DNA of 64,000 bases from assembly GCA_033032175.1 (NCBI GenBank), contig CM065304.1, positions 17,174,001 to 17,238,000 of the forward strand, given 5' to 3'. Below are positions 35,801 to 50,800 of the stretch, piece by piece. Position 1 is the first letter of the stretch. Each line of letters starts with the position of its first letter. The translations under genes were made by a program, and so were the position numbers. A model generated the notes under the pieces. The model saw nothing but the letters and a program-made list of their open reading frames with translations, was not told the DNA's origin and made no database searches. This stretch comes from Saturnia japonica (taxonomy: Eukaryota; Arthropoda; Insecta; Lepidoptera; Saturniidae).

Positions 35801-38800
35801 GGATAAGATTAAGGAAGTCGACCTTGACCCATATCGCGATAACAAATAAAATAAGATAATGTAAACTTCTTAAATTATTATAAAACAGTCAATTAGTCGA
35901 ATATTTGTAAAGTGGAGACTCAAATCGTTTGTTGGTCCATTGTATTTTTTCTATAATATCGTCTTTCAAATATCAAGCATGATGAGACATTTAACTTGGA
36001 TATATGATCACCTGCTTAACAATGAGAGAAGAAAAGGGTGGTATGGGGACAATATATGATTTGCTGCTGTATTATATCTTTTCGATGCTATTATCGATAG
36101 CTTCATGTTAAGGGATCCTGGCTGTAGAGTAGTTTACTCGGGTAAAGAGGAGCAATCGTTATACCAAGCTTGTTTATAAAATATAATCAACCGTCGTTGA
36201 GCAAGAAACTTGGCAAACCTATGAATATATTTCCACAAATACAATAATAGCTGGAATGATAAATATTTGCATTTGGAATGAGTTCATATTGCAATATCAT
36301 ACAAGTTGAAAATATGTTATTTGTATAAAAAAGTAATGATTGACGAGTTTATAAATTTATTAGTTTTTATTATTATTTAAGAAATTTTCTATTAATATAA
36401 TTTTTCTGTAAAATAGAAAATAAAATGTTTGATAATTTGTGGTTATTATCTATGTAGGAACTAATGATTATAAATTGTTTTTAAATAATAATGTATAAAG
36501 CTATTAAGCAGCAACCTTTAAAAAATATTTAAAAATAATTTGTGCTTTGGATTGTGGAATCTGAATCCGATATGTGTGCAAATATTATTTTTTCAGAGAG
36601 TTCAATCACTGACTTTCATATATGTTGAGAAAATTGAAAAAGTAAATACGCGGTGAATTTTTCTTTATAATGGGTAATCATTTTTCATTATTGGTTACAA
36701 AAAGCAGTTTCTTAGCTCTCCTGAAAAGTAACATTCAAAATATGAAGCAATTACTGTGATTTTATAAATACATATATTTTTCAAAACACAAATTAAGCTA
36801 ATTAGTAAAACTTATAATAAGTACAATAGAAGATTTATCACCATACCTTACTTACATACCTTACTACACACCTTGTAAGCATATAGGTAATACAACCTAA
36901 ATATATAATTTACTTTTTCACCTTTAACCGTTACCTTCTTGTCCTTCTCTTTCTCTTTGTCGTTCTTGTCCTTTTGGTCATCTTCTGGATCCACGGTTTA
37001 CTACTTCACCACGGGGCCGATGATAACAAATTGTACAAAATCATTGGAAATTATCAATTACTAGCATCTACTCGCGACTTTTATAGTGTTAATTACTGTT
37101 ACATAAAATTTTATAAGAACTAGCGATCGCCCTAAGGTCGAAAGTCGACTAGCAACTTTTTCATCTTAAACTATTTTCTGTTTGACATTTACAGTATTCA
37201 TAAACAATGAGTATTATCTACATCACTTGCTGTCACTTTTCGTTGAGTAACAATGTCAATATTTTGGGGGGTCTAAGTTCAATGGCAATGGTCGAGTTAG
37301 GATTCGCAGTATTAATTTATTTAATGTAATATATTAGTAACAGATATTATAGATAAATTTTACCTTTCTGCATTCCTTCTCCATATAAACTTTAACCATG
37401 CCAAATCTCACAGTCTTCCATGCACGCAATATGTTTAAAAAGGTACCGAAAGCTTTTGCTTCACGTATTAATATATTGATTATAACTCACTCAGGGATAA
37501 TGTATGTAGCTTCCCAGTGGTGAAATAACTTTTAGAATCGGATTAGTAGTTTCTGAGATTACCTACTATAAATATACAAACTTTATCTTTTTATAATAGT
37601 ACTAGCTGTGTCCCCGCGAATTCGTCCATGAGGAGTATTTCGTGAATGAAAACAGCAACTAAATAAGACCTTAACTCACAGTATTTGTCCTGTTTATGCT
37701 TTGACAATATCCAACTAAAATCATTTGAAATGTTAACCGATATCACAGTCTAACAATCTTAACGATATAAAAGACATAAAACTGACTGCTATGCTTTTGA
37801 TGCATGTAATGGGTTCGATTCTCGGGTCGAGCAAAGTTTTATTTAATTTTTCTTTATAATTCTCAGTGGCAGCTCGCAGTTTGGCTCCGTACCCGATGAA
37901 TAGCAATAGGCTCGCTCTCTGTTACATAGGACTTAAAAACATACCCGGCGATCTGTGGTTGTATATTATTACACCTCTCCCTATTCGGAGAATACAGCAT
38001 TGATGGTAAATATACTACAAAAATGTTCAGTTTTGCAATGATTTACAAATAGCTAAATTTATTTAATAACTTTACTTTAATAAACCGTTATTTTCCGGTG
38101 AATAATAACGCTTTATAGTATGTTCATTTAATGTAATTTAATAAAAATCTTAATTGCGCAAAAACACCAAATAACGAAAGATATCGTAGAAATCTAGATA
38201 AAAAAGATATTCTTACTTATTTAAACATTTAAAAATAACACTAAAATCTATACAAATATTACAAATAATAATAAAAGCCCATTTTTCAATTATAAATATA
38301 CGTACTTACAGAAAATATACTTAAGTGTGACAATAAATATCAAACCAATTTCGAAATAATTTAAACCAAACAGTACAGCGCCATCTATGAATAATGTTGG
38401 AAAATAAAAATAGTTCGTTTGCATTTATAGATTTTACTAAAAATTATCTAAAGATAGAATAATTTGGTATATTTTCCCTTTATTTCAGTAAATATTTTAA
38501 GCATATTACAGATTTACATAGTATTTATATGTACATTCGTTTTTATATGTACACAACCTAAATGCAATTTATAGACCATACAATTGCCCATACGTATAGA
38601 AATGCATCTTAAATGTAGGTACCTTCTGACTATAAGATACAATCACACCAAATTTCATTAAATTCGGTCCGGTACTTTTTGCGTGATTGGCGTTCAAGTA
38701 TGTATGTGCGCTGGCAATGAAAGTAGGTAGGAGGTATTGTACTTTGATGAAATTAATCATTATATTTTGACAAGGTAGCTTTGGCTTTTCATTACTGTAC

Positions 38801-41800
38801 ACTCATGATAGTACAGTAATCTATTCGTTAAGTGTAGGTATTCTTAGTTCAACGACATTTAATCGCACGGTGAACACGCCTCTGACCGCTCGATCCTAAA
38901 AAAAACTTAGGTTAAAGAGAAATCTTGGCGCGCATTCACAGGCTGATCTTAATAATATTAATTTTAAATATAAATCACTATTTTAACTTCAATCAATTTT
39001 GTTCAGTATTAATAACTTTACACATATTAAAAAGTAAAAACTATGGAGCTTTAATATGTACAAGATAGGTAATCTTTATCATATAGGATTTTTCCACGAC
39101 CATGATAGCTCATAGTTGTCAACGATTTCGTTTATTTGGATATAAATCTTACCTTTCATCCACCTAAATATTTTTAACTTTGGAGGTATACACAATATGT
39201 TTTAAATATATTATTTTATTACTATAATAATTATTTGATTCCACACCTTAAAAACGGTTTTATATGAGTGTACGATATATTATTTATAGAAAATATAGAA
39301 GGCTTTCTGAAGTAAAGATTGTGTAATTGTATTTTTAATTTTTTTCTCACGTGGGTGTGGGGCATATCTTTCCTTATGGTCATACTACATGATGGTACAA
39401 CATTTACTACATCTCTAACTATATCATATCATATCAAGTAATAATATTTTGGCCTAAGCAAGGACTGAATCTGGTCTTAGTAGTTTAAATATTTTGGTAA
39501 AATTCTAGGCCATAAGTTATGTCCCTACTTCTACCACCTCATGGAGAAATCGCCGATAGTATACCGCCTCACGGAAAAAAACGCCGACCATGAAACATTT
39601 TTACCTACCCCAACGATAAGGTTGAAAAAGCTAACGCGTACCACTCCGCCGTCTCTCCAAACAGAGCGTGCCACCGCCCACGCCCGCGTTACCACCGTTC
39701 TCTCCGCAGAGGACGGGCGGTCAACTTCGCTTCCGCACACCCGCCACGTCCATCCTCTCTAGCGGAAACCCAAGCCTAGGTCCGTTCCTCGGTGTGAAGC
39801 CCTTGAGTCTGGCAGCCACCCGCGCGATACAAGTAACACTATATGTGCAACACTTAGCTACCCACATACAAACATTACACACATATGTTACATACATACG
39901 TACACACTTCACTGGTACATAAGTTCTGTAATAAACATTTTCTTTTCATTTTTTACCGGTAGTTAGTGTAGAAAAACTATTCAGATCACTAAATACACAT
40001 ACGCATGTTTCCTTCCTTCCTCCCAGGAAGCTCGAATTTACGGATAGGGAATTAGTCAGATCGCGACAACCGCCCAAGCCGAGGTCCGGCCACTTTGGCA
40101 CCCTTGTGCGCGAGTTGTCCAAAACTTTCGCGGCTGAGTGACCTAAGCGCTCGCCCACAAGTCCGGTGCAGCTGTAAAAGCCGTCAGAGGCTCCAGGGCC
40201 CCTAAGGCTAACATATAGTCAGTTTTTTTAAAAAAATGGAGGGAATTAATAAGCCGACCTTAGTGCGGAGCGGACGTATATTAGTGAGGTGATGATGATA
40301 TTGGACAATACAGTATTGTTTTATATTATTAATTATTAATTAACTAAGTAAAATAAATATATCAAAGTTCTAAGTGATAAAAGCATAATAAAATTTCTAC
40401 TTGCTTTATGTGAACGCTGCGTAATGTCACAGTCTTCTGCACAAATTAATCCAAGCGTATAGCTTGATATGTGCGATGCTTAAAATAAATTATATGTATA
40501 TAGTATTCAATAAAAACACCAGGAAGAAATAAAAACTTGGCTGAACAAGCGTTCGTAAAATGACAATGTTTGTAATTTTACGCTTCGTGTGCACTTCTTA
40601 TTAGTCTTTTGTAATAATATATGTATAGAACATACATATATGCAAAAACGTATTCAGTTACGAGACTCAAGTTCATGGGTGAATAAATGTTAACGATAAA
40701 TTGTATCAGTTGTTTCCTTATGATTTATTTTGCGTTTTAGAACGCAAGTAATTATGTAGTTACGTTTTTTAGTTCAATGTTATTGTGTTTACTAATACCA
40801 TTCACTATAAAACGATGAAGTAACATCAGAGACTAGTATTTACTTGCTTCATTTTTAGCAATACACTATATTGCGATTTTTAAAAGAAATAAATAAAAGT
40901 GTATATTACGAGTCATTGACAGTTATTAGGTAATTAAAGTTAAAAGTTAAGAATATACTGAGTTCGGTTAATAATTTAAATTTAGCAATGTATTAAATAC
41001 TACTATTACTAGCAATCGCCCGCGACTTCGTTGGCGTTAATCTACACTAATATTATAATCCCCACTTCTCCACGGGGCAAGACAACAAATCGCTGAAAGT
41101 GTAATGCTCATAAAAATCGTAGTCTCTTAAAACTGTAATAACTTTTTATTTAATAAAAAATATCTATTTTTACCAAAAAACTAAAGAGTAATAACAAAAA
41201 ATTATATCAAAAACGATCCAAAACATCCACAACGGCAAAAATCTATCATTTTATTTACATTGATTTCTTTAAAATGACATTAATTTGGTTTTTTTTTAAA
41301 TGTGTCATTTGACACACAAGTTCAAATTTCAATGTTTCTATTTTCTATGTGTTAAGTTATATTTTACGAATTACTTTACACTTAAGTTAAAGGAAGTAGG
41401 GCAAAGAGAAATTTCAATTAGGATTTCTCTCACCTTGAGGCAGCCCGAACCTACCAACCTTGTGGTACCTATGGTATTACAAGAGTCCATAGGCTACAGC
41501 ATCAGCTTACTATCAGGTGGGTCGATGCCTGTTTGCCATATTTACAGTACCTGTTTAAAAATGAGTGCACGTTGTGGTTGATTATAATTAGTAATTAAAT
41601 ATTAGTGCTGTCTTTAATTATCAATTTAATTATGGTGGATTGATTGTAAGTACAGACTTACTATCAGGTATAGTGCTCTTTATTTAGTGTGCTACGATAA
41701 TGGTAACATAGTATATCTTAGGGGACAATTTTATCAATGGAAGGAGAGTTTATGTCAAGTAGGTAACGCAAAAGGGTGAACTTTATAACATGGAAAAATA

Positions 41801-44800
41801 AAAAGAGTTTTTAAGTTACATTTTTTCACGCACTCGAAGAACAGTAAAATGCAGACAAAGCTAACGTGACTATAGAAACCATAGTAATAGTACATAAAAT
41901 AATCGCTTGTGAACGTTCACACAGCGCAATATGCAGGTACTTTAAAGCCCCTGTATTATCTTGTTCTAGACGAGTGCTTGCCTTGCGTTCAAATTATCGG
42001 GATAAGGGAATGACTCACAACCACCTGCTTTGTGCTAGATAATAATTTTATATAAACGTCTTTTGCAACAAATTGCTCCATTCTGTCGATGTATATTCCT
42101 ATAGAAGATAAAGACTAGGGTAACTACGTCCTATTTTTTCTATTTGTATATACTGTGATCAGCTATCGTTTAGATTTTAACGTCCAGTTACATAAAAGTC
42201 CAGTCATGTTTCATAAAAAAACATTATAAAAAGAAAATCTATTAAATAATTCGTACATATAATCGCCGGTTTACTTAACATTAGCTTTTATATTGCTGAT
42301 CCTCGTAATTCTTTTTATATATATTTTCATTGTACATGAATTCTTCAATTATTGCCTAATTGATTTTTGAAAAAATATACTGATTTATGTTATCTAGCTT
42401 GGGAAATATCTATGGTATTTTATAAGTAGATACGGCATTGAAGCTTTTTACATGTCATCGTGAATGGTGGGCAATTGCACTCGGTTCAATTTCGAACTTG
42501 ATACCAGAGTAAGCGAAAAGAAACTTTTATCCTTTTTTCTCTCTTTTATTTCAACATGCTGATAACAAAATGTGTATCGTTTTCAAATTACTTTTAGTGA
42601 GAGTATAAAGCGTCTATTTATATAACGTCATTGGGTAGTATTGAAGTAAAATGAAATACTAAGAAAAATATAGAACTATAAACTACTCAGTTTTTGAAAT
42701 TGTAATTAAGTTGTGGCCACATTGGTATGATATGTAGAGTTTGGTATTATTATATCCTATCAAAGTAATAATGGAATAATAATAATTACGATAATTTTAG
42801 AGAACATTCCAATAGTTCGGTACTTATTATATTAATTTAATGTAGACATTTTTCGGGTGAAAATTTGACGAGAACAATAAAGGTGGTATATTTTTTACTA
42901 TGTAGTACTTTAATCTAAGTACGTATAAAACGGGACTTCAATGTTGTTGCTGTAATTAGTTACGGTTGAAGTGTGTACTATGGTACTCTGTGATTGTGAA
43001 TTGTGTACTCTATTTTTATTTCCGATGATTTCCCAATTTTGGTTTACAACTGGAACTGGAACTTGTAAAAAGTCAATTTTCTGATGACCATAAAAAATAG
43101 TTACATGATTACCAGATTGTAAACGTTTATCAGACTTTTATGACGATACCACGCCATTGAGGCACTATGTATGATGACGCCTCAACCAGTTTGTTTGAAA
43201 CAAACGCACTCACAGTTTATGTCGGGTGTTTGTTGCTATTACACGTTTGAGTGCTAAATTTTACTTTTTAAATATGCCTTCATGAGTACTTAAACAACTC
43301 GAGAAACACAAGTAAAAGTCAAAGAGTGACATTTCATAAGTACGTTCTATGCAATACGCATGTGCCCCACGGTATCAATTATATCACAATTTTTGTTATT
43401 AGTTGTTAATACTTCGATGTGCCACGCCAGGCCACGAAATGATGCCGACGTTTTGGCTAATTCAAACTACGAAAAATCGATGAGTCTATAATTCTATATT
43501 ATTCCACATCAGGGTGATAAGTAATAATATAAAAATAATTCACAACCATTCAAGTATTAACATGATACTTTGTTATATAAAGAAATAATATCTGGGCGAC
43601 CGAGCACCGCTCGGTGTCTTATAAACAAAAAAAAAACCACCTATCTAGGTAAACTTGGAATGCAACATATAATCTAAATGCAAAGTTTAATCGAAATCGT
43701 TGGAGCCGTTTCCGAGAAACCAATTACATATATATATATATGTACAAGAATTGCTCACTTAATATAATAAGATAAATGGGTAATCAGTATAATTTTACTT
43801 ATTTTAATCCGAAGTTTATTGATTGATAACAATATTTTTTTCTACCATCTCTATGGTTTGGTTTTTGATAATTGTGTTTGATTAATAACATAAATATTAA
43901 AAGTACGACATTTTTTAATCGAACTCTTTGAAATGTCTCTGAACATATTTATACAGGATTATAATACGGAAGGAAGTTATGTAACTATTACTTAAAAGAA
44001 TTTGAATGCCACATAAAAATTCAAACTATTTGCAAAATACTTGTTTATTATATGTACAGGTAGCTAAATATTTCCAATGACTTGAAAAACAAAATTCGAA
44101 TACTCATTTTAAATACAAACACAAATACTGATTTTAAATACAAACATAAATACATGATGCCGGATCTAATACATGTTGAGAAGGCAAAGCGTGGACACCC
44201 CGCGCTATGTTAACATCGTGACACGCATACTCGATAAAGCCCCTGTACACCGTATAACCAATATATATCATTAAACTGTGTAAATTAAACTACCTACAGT
44301 TTGAAATTTAAAATTAAGTGGTTATTTAATTGTTTTGTTATTAAATTTGTATGTTATCGTGCAATAAACACAACGATTTCCTGGTAAGTTGAACATTACT
44401 TTCATAAATATAATATATAAAAAAAAAAACCGTGTTGCGGATATTATACATTGGTATTGGTGTATGCACGGAAAGAAAATAAAATCACAGGGTTTATGTC
44501 TTGTGGAAAATAAATGTACATATTTATAATTAGTTGTGCAAAGCGTATTCAAATGTGCTTCATTTTTAAAATTTTGATTTACCGATAAAATACTTACTAG
44601 TACTTTGGCGTAAACAATTATTTATTGTTAGTTTCGACACTCATAGTTCGACCCTTTTCGTTAATGTTCGGTTCTTGTCGCGTGGCCAAACCGACCTTGA
44701 CCCTCGAAACCAGCGCCGCACCATACGGTCCTCCAGCACTGATAATAATTGCATCGCTTCTAAAGGGCCGCAGTACGATTTTAGATAGATAACCTTCCTC

Positions 44801-47800
44801 AATAAATACCAAATACAATGTTTTCTTTTTATTGATCTGACTAGTTTTTCCAGAGATAAGTGCGTACAAACAGAATATAAAAAAATCAATCTCTTGAGCT
44901 TTATAAAATTAATATACATATATTATATACTACCGGTGAGCCTGCGGCTCCGCACGTTATTTTGACACAGTAATTTTTTTAATTTTATTTTTGCTCATGT
45001 TATTCACAATTGTTTTGTTGTCTATCAATTGAGAAACAACAATTTATAATTATGTCAAAAAAAATCCCGTGTACATAATTTCGTCAAAATGGATTAAGAT
45101 TTAAAAAAAAGATACGGTTTCTAAAAGTATTATTGACAAATCTTATAGTTTGTCAATTGACCAATGACAGAAGCTTCATCACGTGTACAACATTTCATAC
45201 GAATTGGTCTAACTGTCTTTCAGTTAAATCCGGATAAACAGAATGAGCTAAAAAAATAATAAGGCCTTTTGTGTGATCAGTGTCATTTATATATTAGCTA
45301 TGTCTATCGGTAAATTTGAAAAAAATTATATATGTGCAGACATAACTACAAATTTTTTAATATTGATAATCTTATTACAGAATGACGAACTGTAATGAAA
45401 AGCACGAATTTTAATACATCTGTGCAACATCTAGAAGAAATTTTTATTCGAAAAAAATGTCATACTTATCCCCTTCTCGATTTTAATTGTTGCTGTAATT
45501 ATATACCTATGTTGTCAAGTGTACAGGATCCTTTACAATTGTTACGTAAATTATAGCACGCACAGAGGAATACGAAAACTATCAGGTAAACGTACTGCAT
45601 TCGAATGATTGTTTAGTAAATACATAAATGTGCAGGTGTATTTATGTTTTGTTCAAAATTTATTTATATTTCGCATCGATATCATATAATAATAGCGAGA
45701 GGATTTCCATTACAGAAGCGGTAGAAATATGTATAGATTAGGAGGAATGAGGTTTTTTTTACGTGTATCCCATTTCGCATTTAAATAAAGTTTTGAATTT
45801 AGTAAAATAGACAAGTTTTTTTAAATGAGGTTTTTTGCTTTGCGATATTTTTTGATTAAAAATGAGTAATATAACATGCAAATAACTTAAGGTTTTAAAT
45901 TAGGTATTTCTCATAAAGTATTGATCCGTAATTTAAGCTAGCTAGCTAGCTAGCTAGGCAGTTAGCCTATTTATAGTGAAGGCGTTCGATCAATTCTGGC
46001 ATCGGGAACTTCTATCGAAGTTATCTTACAAACTCTCCGAGGATTTGTGCAAATAGGTTGCTAGCTTTCTGCCTTGCAGACGCATGAGACCTGCTCCGGA
46101 AGCATGGATATACGTTTATACGCTGGAGTTCCGCAAGATTCGATACCATTTCCAACGTTGTATCTGTTGAATATCAGTGATATGCTGTCTATTGACGGAA
46201 TTCATTGCTATGCAGATGATAGTACTGGAGACGCCCTTTAAACGGGCCATACAAACATCCCTCGTTCCGTCGTGAAAAAAAAGTCACGAACAACTTGAGT
46301 CTGAAATCGAGAATAAATTATTCAGAGTCTCCGTTTGAGGTCAGGATAATTTAGTACGATTCAACCCCACCAAGATATAAGTTTGCGCGTTCACTCCTAA
46401 AAAATCCTATATAATATTATCCCACAGTACCAAGACTCACCCCTCATGATTTTGATGAGTATTGGGTTCCTGGGTGTCGACATCTTCAGTGATATTCAGT
46501 TCCGTAATCATTTAGAAGACAAGGTCAAGGTGGCGTCCAAAAAGCTCGGTGTGTTCGTGTGTTCAATAGAACAAACCGTTACTTCACCACGGGGCAAAAA
46601 CGGCTGTTATTCGAATCACAAGTCCGACCCCATATGGAGTATTGCTGTCATCTCTGGACGGGAGCATCAGGATACCAGCTTAGCCCATTTGACTTGGCTA
46701 AAAAAAACTGAAAGAATTCTTGACGATCCCAAGCTCACAAACGGTATCGATCCTTTAAGTCTAAGGAAAGACTTTGTCTCCTTGTGCGTGTTCTACCGCT
46801 TTTATAATGGGTTATGTTCTGAGGAATTGTTCGACATGATGCCATCGGCTACCTTTCATCATCGCATCGCCATCGGTCCGGTGTCAGAGGATATTTCTTC
46901 CGCGAACGCTCCGGATGTGGAATGAGCTCCCTGCTGAGGGTACTACAGTATGGAATTCTTCAAAAGGAGAGTGAATAGGTTTTTAAAGGGTCAGCAATGT
47001 GCATGTGATACTTCTGGTGCTATAAGCGTCCATAGATTGCGGTGACCGCTTACCATCAGGCGGGCCGTGTGCTTGTTTGCCACCATCCTGGTAAAAAAGA
47101 ACTATTTTAAGTTTTAAATGTGTACAAGTTACCTTAACTTGCGTTATGGTAATCATAAATACGAAACCATTTTCATAAAAACTTACGGTATTAATACTAA
47201 AAGCGTAGGCGTAAAAATTACTTTTCTTAAAAAATTCCGATTCGAAGAGAAAGTTATTAGTCCATTTGTTTGCAAAAAGACATACGGATTCTTCTTCTTT
47301 TCCCATATCCCACTGAAGTAGGGTCGGCACACTGTTTTCTTTTTCCACTCTGCTCTGTCAACAGTTATCTTAGCATTCACATATTGTATACGCATATCAT
47401 TCTTCACACAATCCATCCATACCTTCTTCGGTCTTCCTTTACTTCCATATTCGTCCACCTTCATACTTAACATTCTTCCAGTTATATAACTTTCATCTCT
47501 CCTCATGACATGCCCAAGATTCTATTTTAAAAAAAAAAATTCATGAGTTCTTCTTGATTCACTTTTGTAATTAGTAGTAAAATTTTGTATAAAACAGTTG
47601 TATAGAAGTTGAAAGAGCATGTGCAAAAAATATTTAAATTATACAATACTAGCTGATACCCGCGAAATCGAAGCATAAATATGAATTTTCCTGTCCCCAA
47701 TTTAGGACATGATGGGTTCTTCATACAAACTTTCATACCCTATTTCATCCCTTCAAGTTGTATTTTTGCCAAAATTTATCAAAATTGGTTTGAAGTTCTT

Positions 47801-50800
47801 CGAAAAGTCAGAAGGTTGTGTGTTCAAATCACGTCGGGGTCATCATTTGTGGTACAACACAATGAAAGAATTCACTTGTAGCAAAACTGTATACTCCAGA
47901 TAATTTACAATAGGTATATCAATGTCAATAAATCAACAAACCAGTTGACGTGAAAACTGAAGTTCTTTTTATATCAATATTAGTATGGATATAAGTCTTT
48001 ATAATATAACTAATAATAAATTACTAATAAATTAATAAATATACATTAAATTAATAAATAAATATACATTTAGGATTTTGTCGTACAAAATGTTTTTATA
48101 ACATTTACCAGTATCATATGTTTTTTAGAATGATAATTGATAGTCGAAATCCCTATTTTAGGTTGTGTCATAATTCGCACGATCTAACAATTAACGGTCT
48201 AGGGAAACTTATAAAGAATATATTCCAATCTATTTCGATTTCTCTGCAAATCCCTAAAGACAAACAAAAAAACTGTGACAAATATAGTATTAGAATTTAA
48301 CAATAACCACGGAGTAGCACAATCACCAGAAACAATTTAAATTTCAAATTTGCTAAAGCGTGTTAGTACTATTCAAAGTTCTACGAAAAGATTCTTCATT
48401 TGAAAGTAAACGGTGTGAAATGTAATATTACTTTGCTGTTTTGGTGACATCATTGAGGTCATCGTGAGGAGTTTATTTTCATGAAGAAAACACCAAAAAT
48501 GAAAGAATAATTGGACGTCATATAATTTTTATAGTTTCCTGTTGGATTTATGTTTTTTTCTTTGAATCAAGAGTGCGCAGAAAATAATTGAACAAATGGA
48601 TTCACTGCATGAAATAAATTGTGGATGTGTCTAGTTCGAATCATTTAAAATCTTATAACTATTCCAATATATAGTTTTTGCGTTAAGCATGGTACTAGAG
48701 AGGTATGCTATACAAAGGTCCATTTTAAAAACATACAAAATTTTGTACAAAGTCATACTAGCATTTAAGGACATAACATGATATTGAAAATATTTGTTTA
48801 CTTAAAAAAGGGGAGAGTACCATAATATGAGAGTTTGTAAGAATTTTTGAAAATCAGCCCTTAGAGGAACAAATTTAGGAATGATAATTAGAATGTCAGC
48901 CACATTTGAACACAGAAATAACATGATTAATATATAGATTTCCTGGCATAAATACTACCCGTTTGAAAAAGTAACCGTCAAGTATTTTAAGAAGATGAAA
49001 TTAAGAGGGGAAAAAGTAATTTCACGTTTGCATAGCCGCTGGGTAAAATGATGCAAGTTTTAAGATACCTACTATATTTTTCACTGACTGATATAACAGT
49101 GAGTAACGGACCTTCACGTTTCAAAAACTAAAACGCGGCTGATTCGGATTGTGTTGTGTTTTTACGGGTACTGATGTCGGTGGGTGGTCACTGTTCGTGA
49201 CGGCTTACATTATGAGGCAAGCCCGTCATGCACAACTAGTGACGCGTGACTCCTGCATCCGGTGCGACCCTCGGAAACATCACGCCCTATCCTTACATTC
49301 TTGGCAATAAGGACACTGACTGTACTATATTATAAAGTTTAATTTTTAATGCAGGAAAACTGAATTTATTACCCATTAATATAAAACAGATTATAAAGTA
49401 AATGTTCATTTTTTGTCATAGCATTTGTAATACGCTGAACTTTTTCTTCAACTGCTACTGAACTTCATTGCATTCCATTTTTTGTAATAAACTCACAAAA
49501 ACTACGCTGCAATGGAGTCCATTTATCTATTCAATGCAAACGAATGCAATATTTCTATAATAAATTATGAACTGGAAAACATATATAACAAAACTCAGAA
49601 AGTATAAACTAGTCACAATATAAAATTTATGTGTAATAGCGACAACTAGATGTGCCCCACGGTTTCACCAGTGATAAATTTTACTCACCAACACTCCACC
49701 GCGCCGCCCTCAATACGCCAGATAGCAAAATTTGCCAGATAGCTTGACGTTTATGGTTACTTCTTCATTCCTTATCAAATATCATTCAAATATCTGACCG
49801 GTAAAAGGCGCTGTTCAAACAAACACACAATCTATGGAACCTTATAATATTAGTAAAAATAAGGTAATAAAGACGTTCCTATTATACTGACTTACCTTCA
49901 TCGTTTTCAAAGCAAGCCATTTCCATCCAAGTCTATCGGCATTGAAGTATATATTTAATGTCGGTTAAAATGGAAATTGTAACGTGAGAATACAATATTG
50001 ACCTTGATTAGACGTGGTTCCGATTCAAAGCCTCGACATACGAGAAGACCGATCTGCGTCTTTTGAAATTTGATAACACCTTCAGTGTATGTATGATATT
50101 TGTTTGAAAATATAAGGTTTCGGTGCTTGGTATAAGGCAATCAATTTTGAAATAATGATATCATGATATGCTTTCACACGCTCTGCTCTCTACTCTTATT
50201 TAAGTAATTTAAATATATTAATCATCAGCATATAGTTTTGGTTTTATGTTATTTTGATGTTATTCAAATAATAGTCACATTCACGTGTAATAAGACTTTG
50301 TATACATAATAGTAAATATAAATGCGAAAGTAACTCTGTCTATCTGCCTGTCTATTACGTTTTCACGCTTAAACTGCTGAACCAATTTTAATGAATTTGG
50401 TAAACAGATATATGGGATCTCAGAGAAAGATATAGGCTACTTTTTGTCGCGAAAAAAAAAAAAATAGGGGATAAAAGTTTGTAACAAGAAAATATGGGAA
50501 ACCCAATGCGCCTGTGCGGTTAGTGAAATGACGTCGGATTTTCGCCAACTTTGTTGAATTATTGACATTAATATACCTATTGTACATACTTAATATTATA
50601 TATACGAAAGTCTGTTTTCTACGTTTTCATGCCTAAACCGCTGAACCAATTTTAATGAATTCTGTTATAGGTATAAATCGGAAATTGGGAAACGACATGG
50701 GCTACCTTTTCTCATGAAAATAAAACTTTAAGGAGGAAATATAGGGGATGAAAGTTTGTAAGAAAATACCATCAAATCAATTTTAATGTAAAAAGGGTTG

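Noticed and set aside
39541..39922. Overlapping GC-rich ORFs on both strands
   Set aside because: Four frames are open over the same bases, as expected from low stop frequency in GC-rich DNA, and none has a recognisable motif.
44618..44919. Two overlapping 83- and 92-codon minus ORFs that look coding
   Set aside because: The nucleotide layout matches a common non-coding insect repeat; both frames being open fits GC enrichment rather than selection.
46446..46925. 159-codon ORF as a host gene
   Set aside because: It carries jockey-type reverse-transcriptase C-terminal motifs and is followed by that element's 3' UTR.
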